Positions 8,932-16,733 of a stretch of DNA of 64,000 bases are shown one piece after another. The translations under genes and the position numbers were made by a program. The stretch comes from Owenweeksia hongkongensis DSM 17368 (GTDB taxonomy: Bacteria; Bacteroidota; Bacteroidia; Flavobacteriales; Schleiferiaceae), in the NCBI RefSeq assembly GCF_000236705.1, contig NC_016599.1:1860001-1924000 (forward strand). Reading direction: 5' to 3'. The notes below the pieces were generated by a model. It saw only the letters and a list, made by a program, of their open reading frames with translations. It did not search any database and was not told where the DNA came from. The first letter of the stretch is position 1, and each line of letters starts with the position of its first letter.

Positions 8932-9155
8932 TTTTTGGAATTTTGTGCTTTGGCTTTCACTTCATCCCAACTATAAGAAGCTCCCTCTTCATTAAGGTAT
9001 CGTTGTTTTCTTAAGTCCAGCTCTCTTTTGGCTACATCGCTTAACGCAAAGTCTTTCTCATCCGAAAAAATACTTTGAATTTTCTCCAAAAGTTCCTCGC
9101 TCTCAGTTAAAAGCAAACGCTCCATCAACTCTAGCTTTACCGATTTAATATCCAT
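8928..9155 (-). CDS. Antitoxin, addiction-module component family
   Basis: A 75-residue protein upstream of the toxin. A helical N-terminal half (MDIKSVKLELMERLL, EELLEKIQSIF) is followed by LDLRKQRYLNEEGASYSWDEVKAK. The final S-W-D/E-E-V-K segment is the hallmark of the short addiction-module component family paired with ParE-like toxins; it normally wraps the toxin and neutralises it. No DNA-binding domain is obvious, so autoregulation may be weak. A -7 element candidate lies just upstream. Confidence 0.85.
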   Translation of the reverse strand: MDIKSVKLELMERLLLTESEELLEKIQSIFSDEKDFALSDVAKRELDLRKQRYLNEEGASYSWDEVKAKAQNSKK

Positions 9156-9173
9156 AATGATAATCTATTCTTA

Positions 9174-9181
9174 CAAAGGTA
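9174..9181 (-). promoter_or_regulatory. Candidate -7 element of the toxin-antitoxin operon
   Basis: Read on the minus strand, this is TACCTTTG, matching the Bacteroidota -7 consensus TAnnTTTG, 18 bases before the antitoxin start. No clear -33 TTG was found, so the call is tentative. Confidence 0.35.
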
Positions 9182-9252
9182 AATTTATTCCTCTTTTTCC
9201 ATTTGTTTGTCTGACACCACATTCTTTACCTTGCTCATCCTAAACTCAAAGA

Positions 9253-9765
9253 ATGCTTAGCTCCAAAAAATCGCCCAAGTTCAAAACCTTTCTTACACCC
9301 TCCGAAAAGGGCGGAATGTTTCATTACCCCCACATGGATATTCCTTTTGAAATTGCTGATGCACTTTTAGGCGAAAGCAATCAAGTGAGAGTAATCATGT
9401 ATTTGGAAAACGGGGCCAAACTACATCGCGCTTTGAAGCGAACTAAAAATGGGGAAACACGCATTGCTTTAGGTAAATCCACTTTGAAGCAAGCCAAAAT
9501 AAACCCTGACCTAGAGCTATCCCTTTATTTGGAAATAGACGAAACAGAGTTTGGTTTTGAAATGCCGGAAGAGCTAGCCGAAGTGATGCGCCAGGATCCT
9601 GAAGGCGATAAAGCTTTTAGAGAATTAAAACCGGGCTTACAAAGAAGCTTTCTTCATTACATCGTTTCTGCCAAAACGGTGGACACGCGCATCAAGCGTT
9701 CGCTCAAGCTTATTGATAATTTGAAACAAGGAATAATTTCGGCTGGGACGCATCGTCAGGGGTAG
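9253..9765 (+). CDS. YdeI/OmdA-family protein with DUF1905
   Basis: A 170-residue soluble protein. The N-terminal half (about 8-95) resembles DUF1905: FKTFLTPSEKGGMFHYPHMDIPFEIA, then a basic LHRALKRTKNGE and an acidic strand LSLYLEIDE. The C-terminal part has FRELKPGLQRSFLHYIVSAKTVDTRIKR, typical of the YdeI/OmpD-associated (bacteriocin-protection) domain. Biochemical function is not known for the family. It stands alone between the divergent toxin-antitoxin pair and a palindromic repeat. Confidence 0.8.
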   Translation: MLSSKKSPKFKTFLTPSEKGGMFHYPHMDIPFEIADALLGESNQVRVIMYLENGAKLHRALKRTKNGETRIALGKSTLKQAKINPDLELSLYLEIDETEFGFEMPEELAEVMRQDPEGDKAFRELKPGLQRSFLHYIVSAKTVDTRIKRSLKLIDNLKQGIISAGTHRQG

Positions 9766-9770
9766 AACTT

Positions 9771-9839
9771 CATTCTGACCGTAGAGACGGAATCTTACAT
9801 AAAGATTCCAGATCTCCGCTGTGCTTCGTCTGGAATGAG
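9771..9839. repeat. Nested palindromic intergenic repeat
   Basis: This 69-base element fills the gap between two convergent genes. It contains two inverted repeats: GAATCTT/AAAGATTC at about 9790-9806 and ATTCCAGA/TCTGGAAT at about 9805-9837. The outer ends (CATTCTGAC and GTCTGGAATG) are also roughly complementary. The layout is like that of dispersed repetitive palindromes common between convergent genes. Only one copy was seen in this window. Confidence 0.5.
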
Positions 9840-9849
9840 TAAGCAATGC

Positions 9850-10590
9850 CTACAAATTGAGCACTCCCTTTAAAACCTGATACCCACTTCTACTAACAGG
9901 CACCCGGGTGTTATCTTTTAACAAAGCCACATGACTATTTTTCTCATAAGGGTCTATCCTTGAGATGTGTGAAATGTTTATCAAGTGTGAACGATGAACT
10001 CGCACAAAAACATCTTGGGTCAATGTTTTTTCAAAATGCGTCAAGGTCTTCTTCTTCATGAAGTTTCCCTGAGCCGTAAATATTTTTACATAGTCATCAT
10101 CCGCCTCCAGGCGAATAATATCTTTTACAGGAATGATACGAATCTTAGCGCCATCCTTTATTACAACTCTATTTTGGTCAGTAGTTTGAACGGCTTCTTC
10201 CACTACTTTTTTTACATTTTCAGGTGAGGCGCCTTGGCGGGCAAGAAACTTTTGAAGTGCTTTATCGAAGCGCTCTTTAGAAAATGGTTTCAACAAATAA
10301 TCCACAGCATTTTGCTCAAAAGCTTTGATGGCATACTCATCAAATGCTGTGGCAAAAATTATGGCTGGCGGTTCATCCAAAAGTTCGAGCATTTCAAAAC
10401 CACTGATTTTTGGCATTTGAACATCCAAAAAAACAAGGTCAGGCTGATGCTCATTAATAGCTTTCAGTCCTTCAAAACCATCATGGCAACGGCCCACTAT
10501 TTCTACCTCTGCATAATCTTGAAGATACTCTTGCACCAAATCACAAGCCAGAGGTTCATCGTCAATTAAAAGTGCTTTAATTTTTTTCAT
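9850..10590 (-). CDS. LytTR-family response regulator
   Basis: A 246-residue regulator. The receiver domain (1-120) has acidic residues IDDE at 9-12, the phospho-acceptor Asp56 in FLDVQMPKISG, and LLKPFSKERF. The LytTR DNA-binding domain (about 140-245) has DIIRLEADDDYVKIFT and FVRVHRSHLINI, the classic LytTR signature. It is the third gene of a three-gene operon: the PagL-like gene stops 5 bases upstream, and the LytS-type kinase lies before that. It is presumably the kinase's partner and may regulate envelope or lipid A functions. Confidence 0.95.
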   Translation of the reverse strand: MKKIKALLIDDEPLACDLVQEYLQDYAEVEIVGRCHDGFEGLKAINEHQPDLVFLDVQMPKISGFEMLELLDEPPAIIFATAFDEYAIKAFEQNAVDYLLKPFSKERFDKALQKFLARQGASPENVKKVVEEAVQTTDQNRVVIKDGAKIRIIPVKDIIRLEADDDYVKIFTAQGNFMKKKTLTHFEKTLTQDVFVRVHRSHLINISHISRIDPYEKNSHVALLKDNTRVPVSRSGYQVLKGVLNL

Positions 10591-10595
10591 ATTAA

Positions 10596-11729
10596 TTATA
10601 GTCTAACTCCAATTCCCCACTCCAACCAGTCGGCTGCTATACCGGCTCTTGTTTTTAGTCCTAGTTGGGCAAACCAGCGATCATTAATATCATACTTCCC
10701 AGCGGGCCGCATAAAGAATGCTCCTTTCATATCTGGTGCATATATATAGCTACCTACCTGCATACGTATGGTGCATCGCCATATTTTGTAATCATATCCT
10801 ACATGATAACCCACTTCATAAGGATCTTCATCAAAACCAAGCATATTTCCATCATAAAAGAAATCTAGGCCCACCACTGCCGCATGTTTAAAATGAAAAA
10901 ACTTTTGGAACTCCACCATTGAGGTTGCGTCAAAGTATTTAACATTAGTGTTTTTGTCCTTTAAGTTTTGGCTAAAGCCACCCGCTAAGTGAATCAAGAA
11001 ATTGCTCTCTTTATAATCACGAAGGTTTTCATCTAGCTGTTTGTCATAGCTAGGTCTTACGTCCCACAGCTTGTCTGGCTTATGTCCAGGGTTGTTTTTC
11101 CTTTGTAATTTATTAAAATGATACCTCATTCCAAGGTTTACACCTACCATATTAAGTCCATGGTTTGGTTGAGCCATTCGGCCATTACTTATATGGGTAA
11201 CATCCACAGCATATAGTAGATCCATTTCACGGTTTATTGCAAACCGACCACCAAAACTATAGTTATAATATAGAGCCAAGGATGTACCAATTGCATCATT
11301 CAGTGGGTTTTTTACAGGATCATATTTACGCAAGTTATACGCTAATCCCAGACCTGCCTCCGATATCCACACATGACGTTTTAACTTGGATAGTGGAAAA
11401 CTCGCAAATCCAAAAAAAGCATTAGGATTACCAATCACGGTGGGGCTTCCTACAAAACCGCTATACCAGCCCAAGCCAAAAGACGGGTACCTGTAGTTAT
11501 GCTCCCATCCTTTACTGCCGTCCATTTGCCATCCAAACCTAAACTCGTAGGCTCCATAGCCTTTTTCTAAAAAAGGATTGAGATCATCTCCTGAATACAT
11601 GTGAATACCCGTGTGCCCTTTCACTTCTACAAAACGGTAGTTCAGTGGTTGAGCCTTTACCTTAAAGGCAAATGACGCAAGCACGACAAACACATAAAAA
11701 GCATGATATTTTGTAAAAAAACAATTCAA
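10596..11729 (-). CDS. PagL-like acyloxyacyl hydrolase (lipid A deacylase family)
   Basis: A 377-residue outer-membrane protein with a signal peptide (to about 26, ending FKVKA-Q). The central segment DVTHISNGRMAQPNHGLNMVGV carries the H-x-S-N-G motif and downstream N-H-G-x-N of PagL-type lipid A 3-O-deacylases, where His and Ser form the active site. PagL itself is about 170 residues; this protein has a second barrel-like half (from about 235) of unknown role, as in other Bacteroidota members. The gene lies between its kinase and regulator neighbours with 5-base gaps on both sides. This suggests lipid A acyl-chain editing is controlled by, or informs, that signalling pair. Activity itself is inferred from motifs. 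Confidence 0.8.
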   Translation of the reverse strand: MNCFFTKYHAFYVFVVLASFAFKVKAQPLNYRFVEVKGHTGIHMYSGDDLNPFLEKGYGAYEFRFGWQMDGSKGWEHNYRYPSFGLGWYSGFVGSPTVIGNPNAFFGFASFPLSKLKRHVWISEAGLGLAYNLRKYDPVKNPLNDAIGTSLALYYNYSFGGRFAINREMDLLYAVDVTHISNGRMAQPNHGLNMVGVNLGMRYHFNKLQRKNNPGHKPDKLWDVRPSYDKQLDENLRDYKESNFLIHLAGGFSQNLKDKNTNVKYFDATSMVEFQKFFHFKHAAVVGLDFFYDGNMLGFDEDPYEVGYHVGYDYKIWRCTIRMQVGSYIYAPDMKGAFFMRPAGKYDINDRWFAQLGLKTRAGIAADWLEWGIGVRL

Positions 11730-11734
11730 GCCTT

Positions 11735-12817
11735 CTATACATTTACCATTGGCACTTTGAGGCGAACTATAAACTGTCCGTCATCGCCACTCATTTCCAG
11801 TAAGTCCGTGCGGGTATAAAGCAGATATAATCGTCTTTTTACAGAGCGAAGGCCAAAGCCTGTGCCTTTAGGAGGTTGCATGTCAGAATCGTAGGGGTTA
11901 TTAATTGTGAGCAGTAAGATATTATCTTCCGCTTTACAAGCAAAAGTTATTACCAAATTTTCAGTGGTGCCATAGAGTCCAAACTTTATGGCGTTTTCCA
12001 TGATGGGCTGAAGAATAAGCGGAGGCAATTTCCAACTTAGATATTCTTCTTCGCAATCTATTTCCACCTTTAGACGATGACCAAATCGAACCTGCTCAAT
12101 ATCAAGGTACAGCTTCAAATAATCCAACTCTTCGCCAAGTGTGATAAACCGTTGATCTTCCCGCTTAAGTGTGCCCCTTAAAAAATCAGAAAGCTGCTGC
12201 ACCATGGTGCGTGCTTCCTGCGGACGGCTTCCTATCAGTGAGTTTATGGAGTTTAAGCTATTAAACAAAAAGTGTGGTTGCAACTGCTGACGAAGTTTAA
12301 AAAGCTCGGCCTCCTTCGCCATTCGCTCAGTTTCTTCCTTACGTCTTTGCTCTCCTTCCTTTTCACCCAGTTGGTACCAAATAAAACTAAAGAGAGTTGT
12401 TCCTGCTAAAATGAGATAGCAAACCGAAAAGCGATAGAAGGCACTTGAATCAAAGAATAAAATATAATCTGCATCATTAATAATGGCCAAAATGAGAACA
12501 TCGGTAAGCTTGAGCCAAAGGTAAGCCAGCACTAAGGGCAACATTAGTACGTAAAGTCCCTTTCCCCGTGAAGGGTGATAATAGGACAAGGTATTAGTGG
12601 TAAAAAAAACTAAAGCGCCCACAAAAAACCAGCTAATGACGGCATCAATAGACCCAGTGCCCATTGGAATGCCGTAGTAACGAAACATACCATAAGACTG
12701 AACTCCCGCCAAAGCCAACAGGCAAAGCAGGAGTATCAGGGTATTTTTGCGATACGCTAAAGGGTTTATGACCAAGGTTACCGGGTTTTGCACGCTAATG
12801 TAATTGGAATTAAGCAA
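11735..12817 (-). CDS. LytS-type sensor histidine kinase
   Basis: About 360 residues. Four hydrophobic helices at about 25-140 form the membrane part, followed by a coiled-coil (REETERMAKEAELFKLRQQ). The His_kinase domain (PF06580) has LQPHFLFNSLNSINSLIG, with the phospho-acceptor His. The ATPase part has LPPLILQPIMENAIKFGL and GTGFGLRSVKRRL. The long frame begins with TTG at 12817; GTG at 12793 is an alternative, and no in-frame ATG precedes the first helix, so the start is uncertain. It is the first of three co-oriented genes with the PagL-like enzyme and the LytTR regulator, downstream of the LiaF-like gene. Confidence 0.92.
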   Translation of the reverse strand: MLNSNYISVQNPVTLVINPLAYRKNTLILLLCLLALAGVQSYGMFRYYGIPMGTGSIDAVISWFFVGALVFFTTNTLSYYHPSRGKGLYVLMLPLVLAYLWLKLTDVLILAIINDADYILFFDSSAFYRFSVCYLILAGTTLFSFIWYQLGEKEGEQRRKEETERMAKEAELFKLRQQLQPHFLFNSLNSINSLIGSRPQEARTMVQQLSDFLRGTLKREDQRFITLGEELDYLKLYLDIEQVRFGHRLKVEIDCEEEYLSWKLPPLILQPIMENAIKFGLYGTTENLVITFACKAEDNILLLTINNPYDSDMQPPKGTGFGLRSVKRRLYLLYTRTDLLEMSGDDGQFIVRLKVPMVNV

Positions 12818-12818
12818 A

Positions 12819-12843
12819 AGTCGGGAGTCGGGAAACGGGAGTT
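12819..12843. repeat. Degenerate GGGAGTCGGGA-type intergenic element
   Basis: A short run of imperfect GGGA(G/A) units between the LiaF-like and kinase genes. On the other strand it reads as ACTCCCG/ACTCCCGACT, similar in style to the pyrimidine-rich runs at 29731-29764 and 13774-13799. Its role is unknown. Confidence 0.35.
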
Positions 12844-12892
12844 CAAAATCGATAAAGTCAACTTCCCACTGCCTGTTGACTATTTGCTCACT

Positions 12893-13636
12893 TTAATAGC
12901 TCACAATGTCCATCCCTCCAAATACTACGGCTCCGGTAAGAATCAGCCTTTTATTGTCTGGAACAACTTCTACCGCAGATATACGCTTATCTTCTACACC
13001 CCCCATTACACCGGTAACATTGTTTTGTATTTCCCAGTTTGGTGGAACTATAAGTTTCAGTCCTCCAAAAATGGCCACACAATCTATCGTAATGGTATTC
13101 TCAAAGTCAGCTTGCAGAAGATTAATTTCTGTACCTCCAAAAATGGTCACGGTTTCTCCTCCCTGAAAATCCTTTGCTATGATTCGTTTTTTACTACCAT
13201 TAAAGACGGACACACTATCAAGGCGGTTAGACCTGTCCGCATCAAAACCGCTCGTATCCTTTTTTACATAATCTCCATTATAGCTTTCAGAGCTCCATTG
13301 TTTACGTCTCCCTTTGGGGCGAACAATTACTATCAAACCAACTACTATGATGGCAACAGGCCAGAAAAATTCACGGATTTGAAATGGGATGTAGAACATA
13401 TCGTTGATAAGGAAGACGGTACCAAGCCCCATCAAAATCCAAGATGCTGGCTTGCGAAAATCGCTACTGATCCCTATCATAAGACCAATAAAAATAAGAA
13501 GCGTTTGCCAGCTAAAAATCCAATCAGGAATGATAATATCCATTTTGCGAAGTAATAGGACTACTCCAAAACCAATAATTACCACTCCGGTAACTATTCC
13601 TTTTTTACTTCTGTTGTTTTGCACTTCTGGGCTCAT
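12893..13636 (-). CDS. LiaF-like membrane protein
   Basis: A 247-residue protein with four hydrophobic helices in the first 105 residues, a basic stretch (RPKGRRKQW), then a C-terminal repeat-strand domain with SVFNGSKKRI, VTIFGGTEINL, VAIFGGLKLIVPP and VVFGGMDI. The recurring FGG/NGS turns are typical of the LiaF/DUF2154 C-terminal domain. In Firmicutes LiaF restrains a cell-envelope stress two-component system; here it precedes a LytS/LytTR pair, so a similar sensing role is plausible but unproven. A good promoter lies just upstream (13678-13706). Confidence 0.82.
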   Translation of the reverse strand: MSPEVQNNRSKKGIVTGVVIIGFGVVLLLRKMDIIIPDWIFSWQTLLIFIGLMIGISSDFRKPASWILMGLGTVFLINDMFYIPFQIREFFWPVAIIVVGLIVIVRPKGRRKQWSSESYNGDYVKKDTSGFDADRSNRLDSVSVFNGSKKRIIAKDFQGGETVTIFGGTEINLLQADFENTITIDCVAIFGGLKLIVPPNWEIQNNVTGVMGGVEDKRISAVEVVPDNKRLILTGAVVFGGMDIVSY

Positions 13637-13677
13637 GTGTATATAATTTTAGATTAGGTTATAATTAATTGATACAC

Positions 13678-13706
13678 CAAAAGTATAAGTGCCCCCCTCT
13701 ATACAA
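13678..13706 (-). promoter_or_regulatory. Promoter of the LiaF-like/LytS operon
   Basis: On the minus strand this reads TTG, 18 bases, TACTTTTG, which fits the Bacteroidota consensus TTTG-N17-23-TAnnTTTG; the -33 box is TTTTG in full. The -7 element ends about 42 bases before the LiaF-like start. Confidence 0.6.
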
Positions 13707-13832
13707 AAGGGTATTGCGGTAAGCGAAATATAAAAAGGCGGTGAATGGTGGAAACGCGGGGGTGGAGAAAGCTAGTTAGGAGTAGGAAGTTGGAAATATA
13801 GAGCTAATATCTATTTCTATTCTCTACTCTGC

Positions 13833-14654
13833 TCACCTTTCCTGCATCACACTTTCGGCATGCTGCACGGGCATCCATTTTTCAAAAATGCTAGGTTTTC
13901 CTTTTCGATAGGTTCTATAACTATAACGCTTAATACCCATTAGATTTCCGCCACGGTTTATTACTTCCATGGTAAGTTCTACTAAACCATCCTCATTATA
14001 AACCCTATGCGTGGTGGTGCGTTTAGATGAGCCATCAATTATCGCTTTGCTTAGAAGCATACCCTCACTACCATAATAATAATCTGTGCGGGTCCCTACA
14101 TCTGAGTAGCTGGTGCTTATAAGTCTGTGAAAAACATCTGTTTGTACAGAATACCTATGTCGCTTCACCACATTTGTATCGGCTCCAATTACCTTTACTT
14201 CATTCATGGCTATCAGGTTCCAATTTTCGTCATATTGAAACTGTTTGTAATCCGTCACCGTTTCATTTCCTTCTACTGGTTTTGACTCCCATAAACTTCC
14301 ATTTGAAAACTGGTAGTTATAAATTTCCTTAACCTCGTCTTCTGGTTTTTCTAAGGATAATAATTGTGTGGATTTAGTGACCGTTATAATAGAGTCATCC
14401 TCGTTAATCATATAATCGTATCGAGTAGATATCATCTCATGATTAATGGTAAACTCCGTCACCCAAACAGGAAAGCCTTGTTTATTATAGCGTGTATTTT
14501 TACTAAGCCTAAAGTCCCTAAACTCTGTACGCTCTTCCTCCGATACGCTTTTTATACCATTACTACCGTTGGATATAACGTATGCCGGAGTAATAATTTG
14601 CCCAAACAAAATACTGCCAAAAAATAGCGAGCATGCTAAAAATGAAAACTTCAT
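13833..14654 (-). CDS. Secreted protein of unknown function with YD-like repeats
   Basis: About 273 residues from the preferred ATG at 14654, which gives a clean signal peptide (MKFSFLACSLFFGSILFGQ); an in-frame start 60 bases upstream would spoil it. The mature protein is a series of short beta hairpins with Y-N/D-x-x-G/N patterns (RYNKQGFPVWV, FQYDENWNLIAM, VYNEDGLVEL), reminiscent of RHS/YD-type repeats but too degenerate to assign. No catalytic motif is visible. It follows the methyltransferase gene by about 63 bases. Confidence 0.65.
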   Translation of the reverse strand: MKFSFLACSLFFGSILFGQIITPAYVISNGSNGIKSVSEEERTEFRDFRLSKNTRYNKQGFPVWVTEFTINHEMISTRYDYMINEDDSIITVTKSTQLLSLEKPEDEVKEIYNYQFSNGSLWESKPVEGNETVTDYKQFQYDENWNLIAMNEVKVIGADTNVVKRHRYSVQTDVFHRLISTSYSDVGTRTDYYYGSEGMLLSKAIIDGSSKRTTTHRVYNEDGLVELTMEVINRGGNLMGIKRYSYRTYRKGKPSIFEKWMPVQHAESVMQER

Positions 14655-14717
14655 GAATCTCATCGATTTAAAACAAAAGGCGAATATACCCTGTAAAGAA
14701 CTGTTATTACACATCAG

Positions 14718-15485
14718 CTACACTGGCTTCTGAAAAACCATCATTACACTCCAGAATTCACCATGTTTTTCAAAAAGGAATTGTGAGGACCGCACCCCAT
14801 TTTCCTGCATCAAACCCATTACTTCATTCATGTCATAAGAATTCATCTGCATCAATGGTCTATTAAACGGGGCTCCTGCCATCACATTTAGTATGTTATT
14901 TACCAATGGAACTCTGTAGCGAAAAAATGCAGCAAAACGCTTTTCTCTAGGTTTCTTATTCAAATACGCAACTTGTAAGGCACCAACCCCTCCAGGTTCA
15001 AGGATTTGAAGCATTCTTTTAATGATCTGCATTCCCCTATCAAGGTTCATGTGCTGCAACACTATGTATGAGTTTATAAAATCAAATTTTTGCTCGCCTA
15101 GAGCTGACATCGAATCATCAGAAACCACAAACTCAATATTGTTCACGCCAAATTTATCAGCATTTTTTCTGCCCTCCTCAAGCATATCTGGAGAAATATC
15201 CATACCTACCACATGCTTTCCCCGTTGTGCCAACGGTATAGACAAGCGCCCAGTGCCACAGCCAAAATCCAAAATATTGGATGGCTTAAAATCCTTTACT
15301 ATATGTTTTTCGATTATTTCAAAAAGATGGTTGACATACTTTTTACCCGTATCAAAAAACTTCTGAAGATTTTCATCATTCAAGTTTTCATCCTTAAACT
15401 CCTCATGTGTCAATACACCGTAATAGGGGTCTTTCTTACCGTAAGCATTCCAGGCTTTATTGGAGTTTATTGTTGCCATTCGCAT
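14718..15485 (-). CDS. Class I SAM-dependent methyltransferase
   Basis: A 255-residue Rossmann-fold methyltransferase. Motif I is ILDFGCGTGRLSIPLA (about 70-85), motif II is VVGMDISPDML, and the post-I acidic loop and FDFINSYIVLQHM (motif IV region) are present. The acceptor cannot be read from sequence. It lies 96 bases downstream of the last gene of the polysaccharide operon on the same strand, so sugar methylation is possible but not shown. A -7-like TACTTTTG at 15533-15540 could give it its own promoter. Confidence 0.85.
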   Translation of the reverse strand: MRMATINSNKAWNAYGKKDPYYGVLTHEEFKDENLNDENLQKFFDTGKKYVNHLFEIIEKHIVKDFKPSNILDFGCGTGRLSIPLAQRGKHVVGMDISPDMLEEGRKNADKFGVNNIEFVVSDDSMSALGEQKFDFINSYIVLQHMNLDRGMQIIKRMLQILEPGGVGALQVAYLNKKPREKRFAAFFRYRVPLVNNILNVMAGAPFNRPLMQMNSYDMNEVMGLMQENGVRSSQFLFEKHGEFWSVMMVFQKPV

Positions 15486-15581
15486 TTAATATTAAGGAGC
15501 CGTGCAGGGTTATAAATCACATAAGTGCATTACAAAAGTAGTATTCTCAAAGGTATGTGGTAAGGAAGTACTATGGCTTGC

Positions 15582-16733
15582 TTAATCCTTCAGGGATTGG
15601 CTTATCGAATCCTTTAAAAATGAAATTGGGATGGTGTGGTTGTTATTCAGCAAAGAGTCAACCGTGCGAAATGTAAGTTGCTCAAGTAGTCCACCACTTT
15701 CTTTTCTATCTCGAACATAATTTCGCAGTTGGATGGCAGACATTACTTCGCTTGGATGCTCAGCGTCCACCATATAATTGTCGGTAAGACCAATACCAGA
15801 AGGTGTTGTGAAAATGATCACCTCATAATTTTTATCCACCAACACCTGCTGAAACTGCATGAAATCTTGCCAAAAACCGGCAAACATGCTATCCTTTATA
15901 GCTTCATTAAAAAAGAAATCTGAATAGGCAGGAACATAGATTAGCAACTCAGTACCCATATTTTTAAAGCGCTCAAGAGTTATCAGCACCCTTTCAGCCT
16001 TTACATCATCATATTCAAATGGCTCCACAAATGGCAACCTACGCTCTTTAAGTTTTTGTAGTAACTCACCATCATAATATGTTGAGTCTTGAATATATTT
16101 TTCAATTTCAGGTTTGTGCCTATAAGTACCATCGTTTCTATATCCACGCCCCTCCATTCCAGCCTTTCCGAAGCCTATTTCACCCTCAGGCTTAGCTCGT
16201 AATCTAGCGTTTAGCATAAGTTTTTGCATTCCCTGCAAATGAGATTTGGCTCGCAAAGCCTTATCATCTGGCATATCTTGTATCCATCTGGTTTTATCCA
16301 AAACAGTATGCTTCAGCACAAAGGATAAATCCAGACCAAGAAAAATAAACTCAGGTTTTTGAATCTCTCCGCTCTCAAATAGGTCTGCCACATGATTGAG
16401 GTCTCCGATATTGCGTGCCATCAGGCCTGTATTGTAAAACTCATCCTCATAGGGCTCAAACAAAAAGTCGCGAAACTGAAGAGTAACGGACTGCCCCAAT
16501 ACCAATACTTTCTTGGGCTGTACTCTCTCAAATATTGCATACTTGTAGGTACTCAAAGAGTTCCCCAGTACCTGACGACCATAGTACAGCTCACGCTTTG
16601 AGGTAGACTGTATTTCCGCTACCTTTTCTATGGGTGTAACTTCTTGAATACGGATCAAAAAGTACTCGCCTAAAGCTACATATAGCAGTACCACTATGAC
16701 ATAAACCCATGTTTTTTGTAGAAACTTTTTCAT
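15582..16733 (-). CDS. Membrane-anchored SGNH-like protein, partner of MBOAT
   Basis: A 383-residue protein with one N-terminal membrane helix (about 8-27) and a periplasmic domain. VLVLGQSVTLQF near residue 80 resembles SGNH block I with Gln for Asp (G-Q-S instead of G-D-S), and VDAEHPS near 323 fits the distal D-x-x-H of SGNH enzymes. Its start overlaps the MBOAT stop by one base (TAATG), and it ends the ten-gene polysaccharide operon. By analogy with AlgI/AlgJ pairs it may take acyl groups from the MBOAT protein and transfer them to a polysaccharide. Alternatively it is a non-catalytic partner, since the block I Asp is absent. Confidence 0.6.
   Translation of the reverse strand: MKKFLQKTWVYVIVVLLYVALGEYFLIRIQEVTPIEKVAEIQSTSKRELYYGRQVLGNSLSTYKYAIFERVQPKKVLVLGQSVTLQFRDFLFEPYEDEFYNTGLMARNIGDLNHVADLFESGEIQKPEFIFLGLDLSFVLKHTVLDKTRWIQDMPDDKALRAKSHLQGMQKLMLNARLRAKPEGEIGFGKAGMEGRGYRNDGTYRHKPEIEKYIQDSTYYDGELLQKLKERRLPFVEPFEYDDVKAERVLITLERFKNMGTELLIYVPAYSDFFFNEAIKDSMFAGFWQDFMQFQQVLVDKNYEVIIFTTPSGIGLTDNYMVDAEHPSEVMSAIQLRNYVRDRKESGGLLEQLTFRTVDSLLNNNHTIPISFLKDSISQSLKD

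Noticed and set aside
12788-13555. Long open frame on the plus strand opposite the LiaF-like gene
   Set aside because: The composition is biased and repetitive without family motifs, whereas the minus strand gives a convincing four-helix LiaF-like protein.
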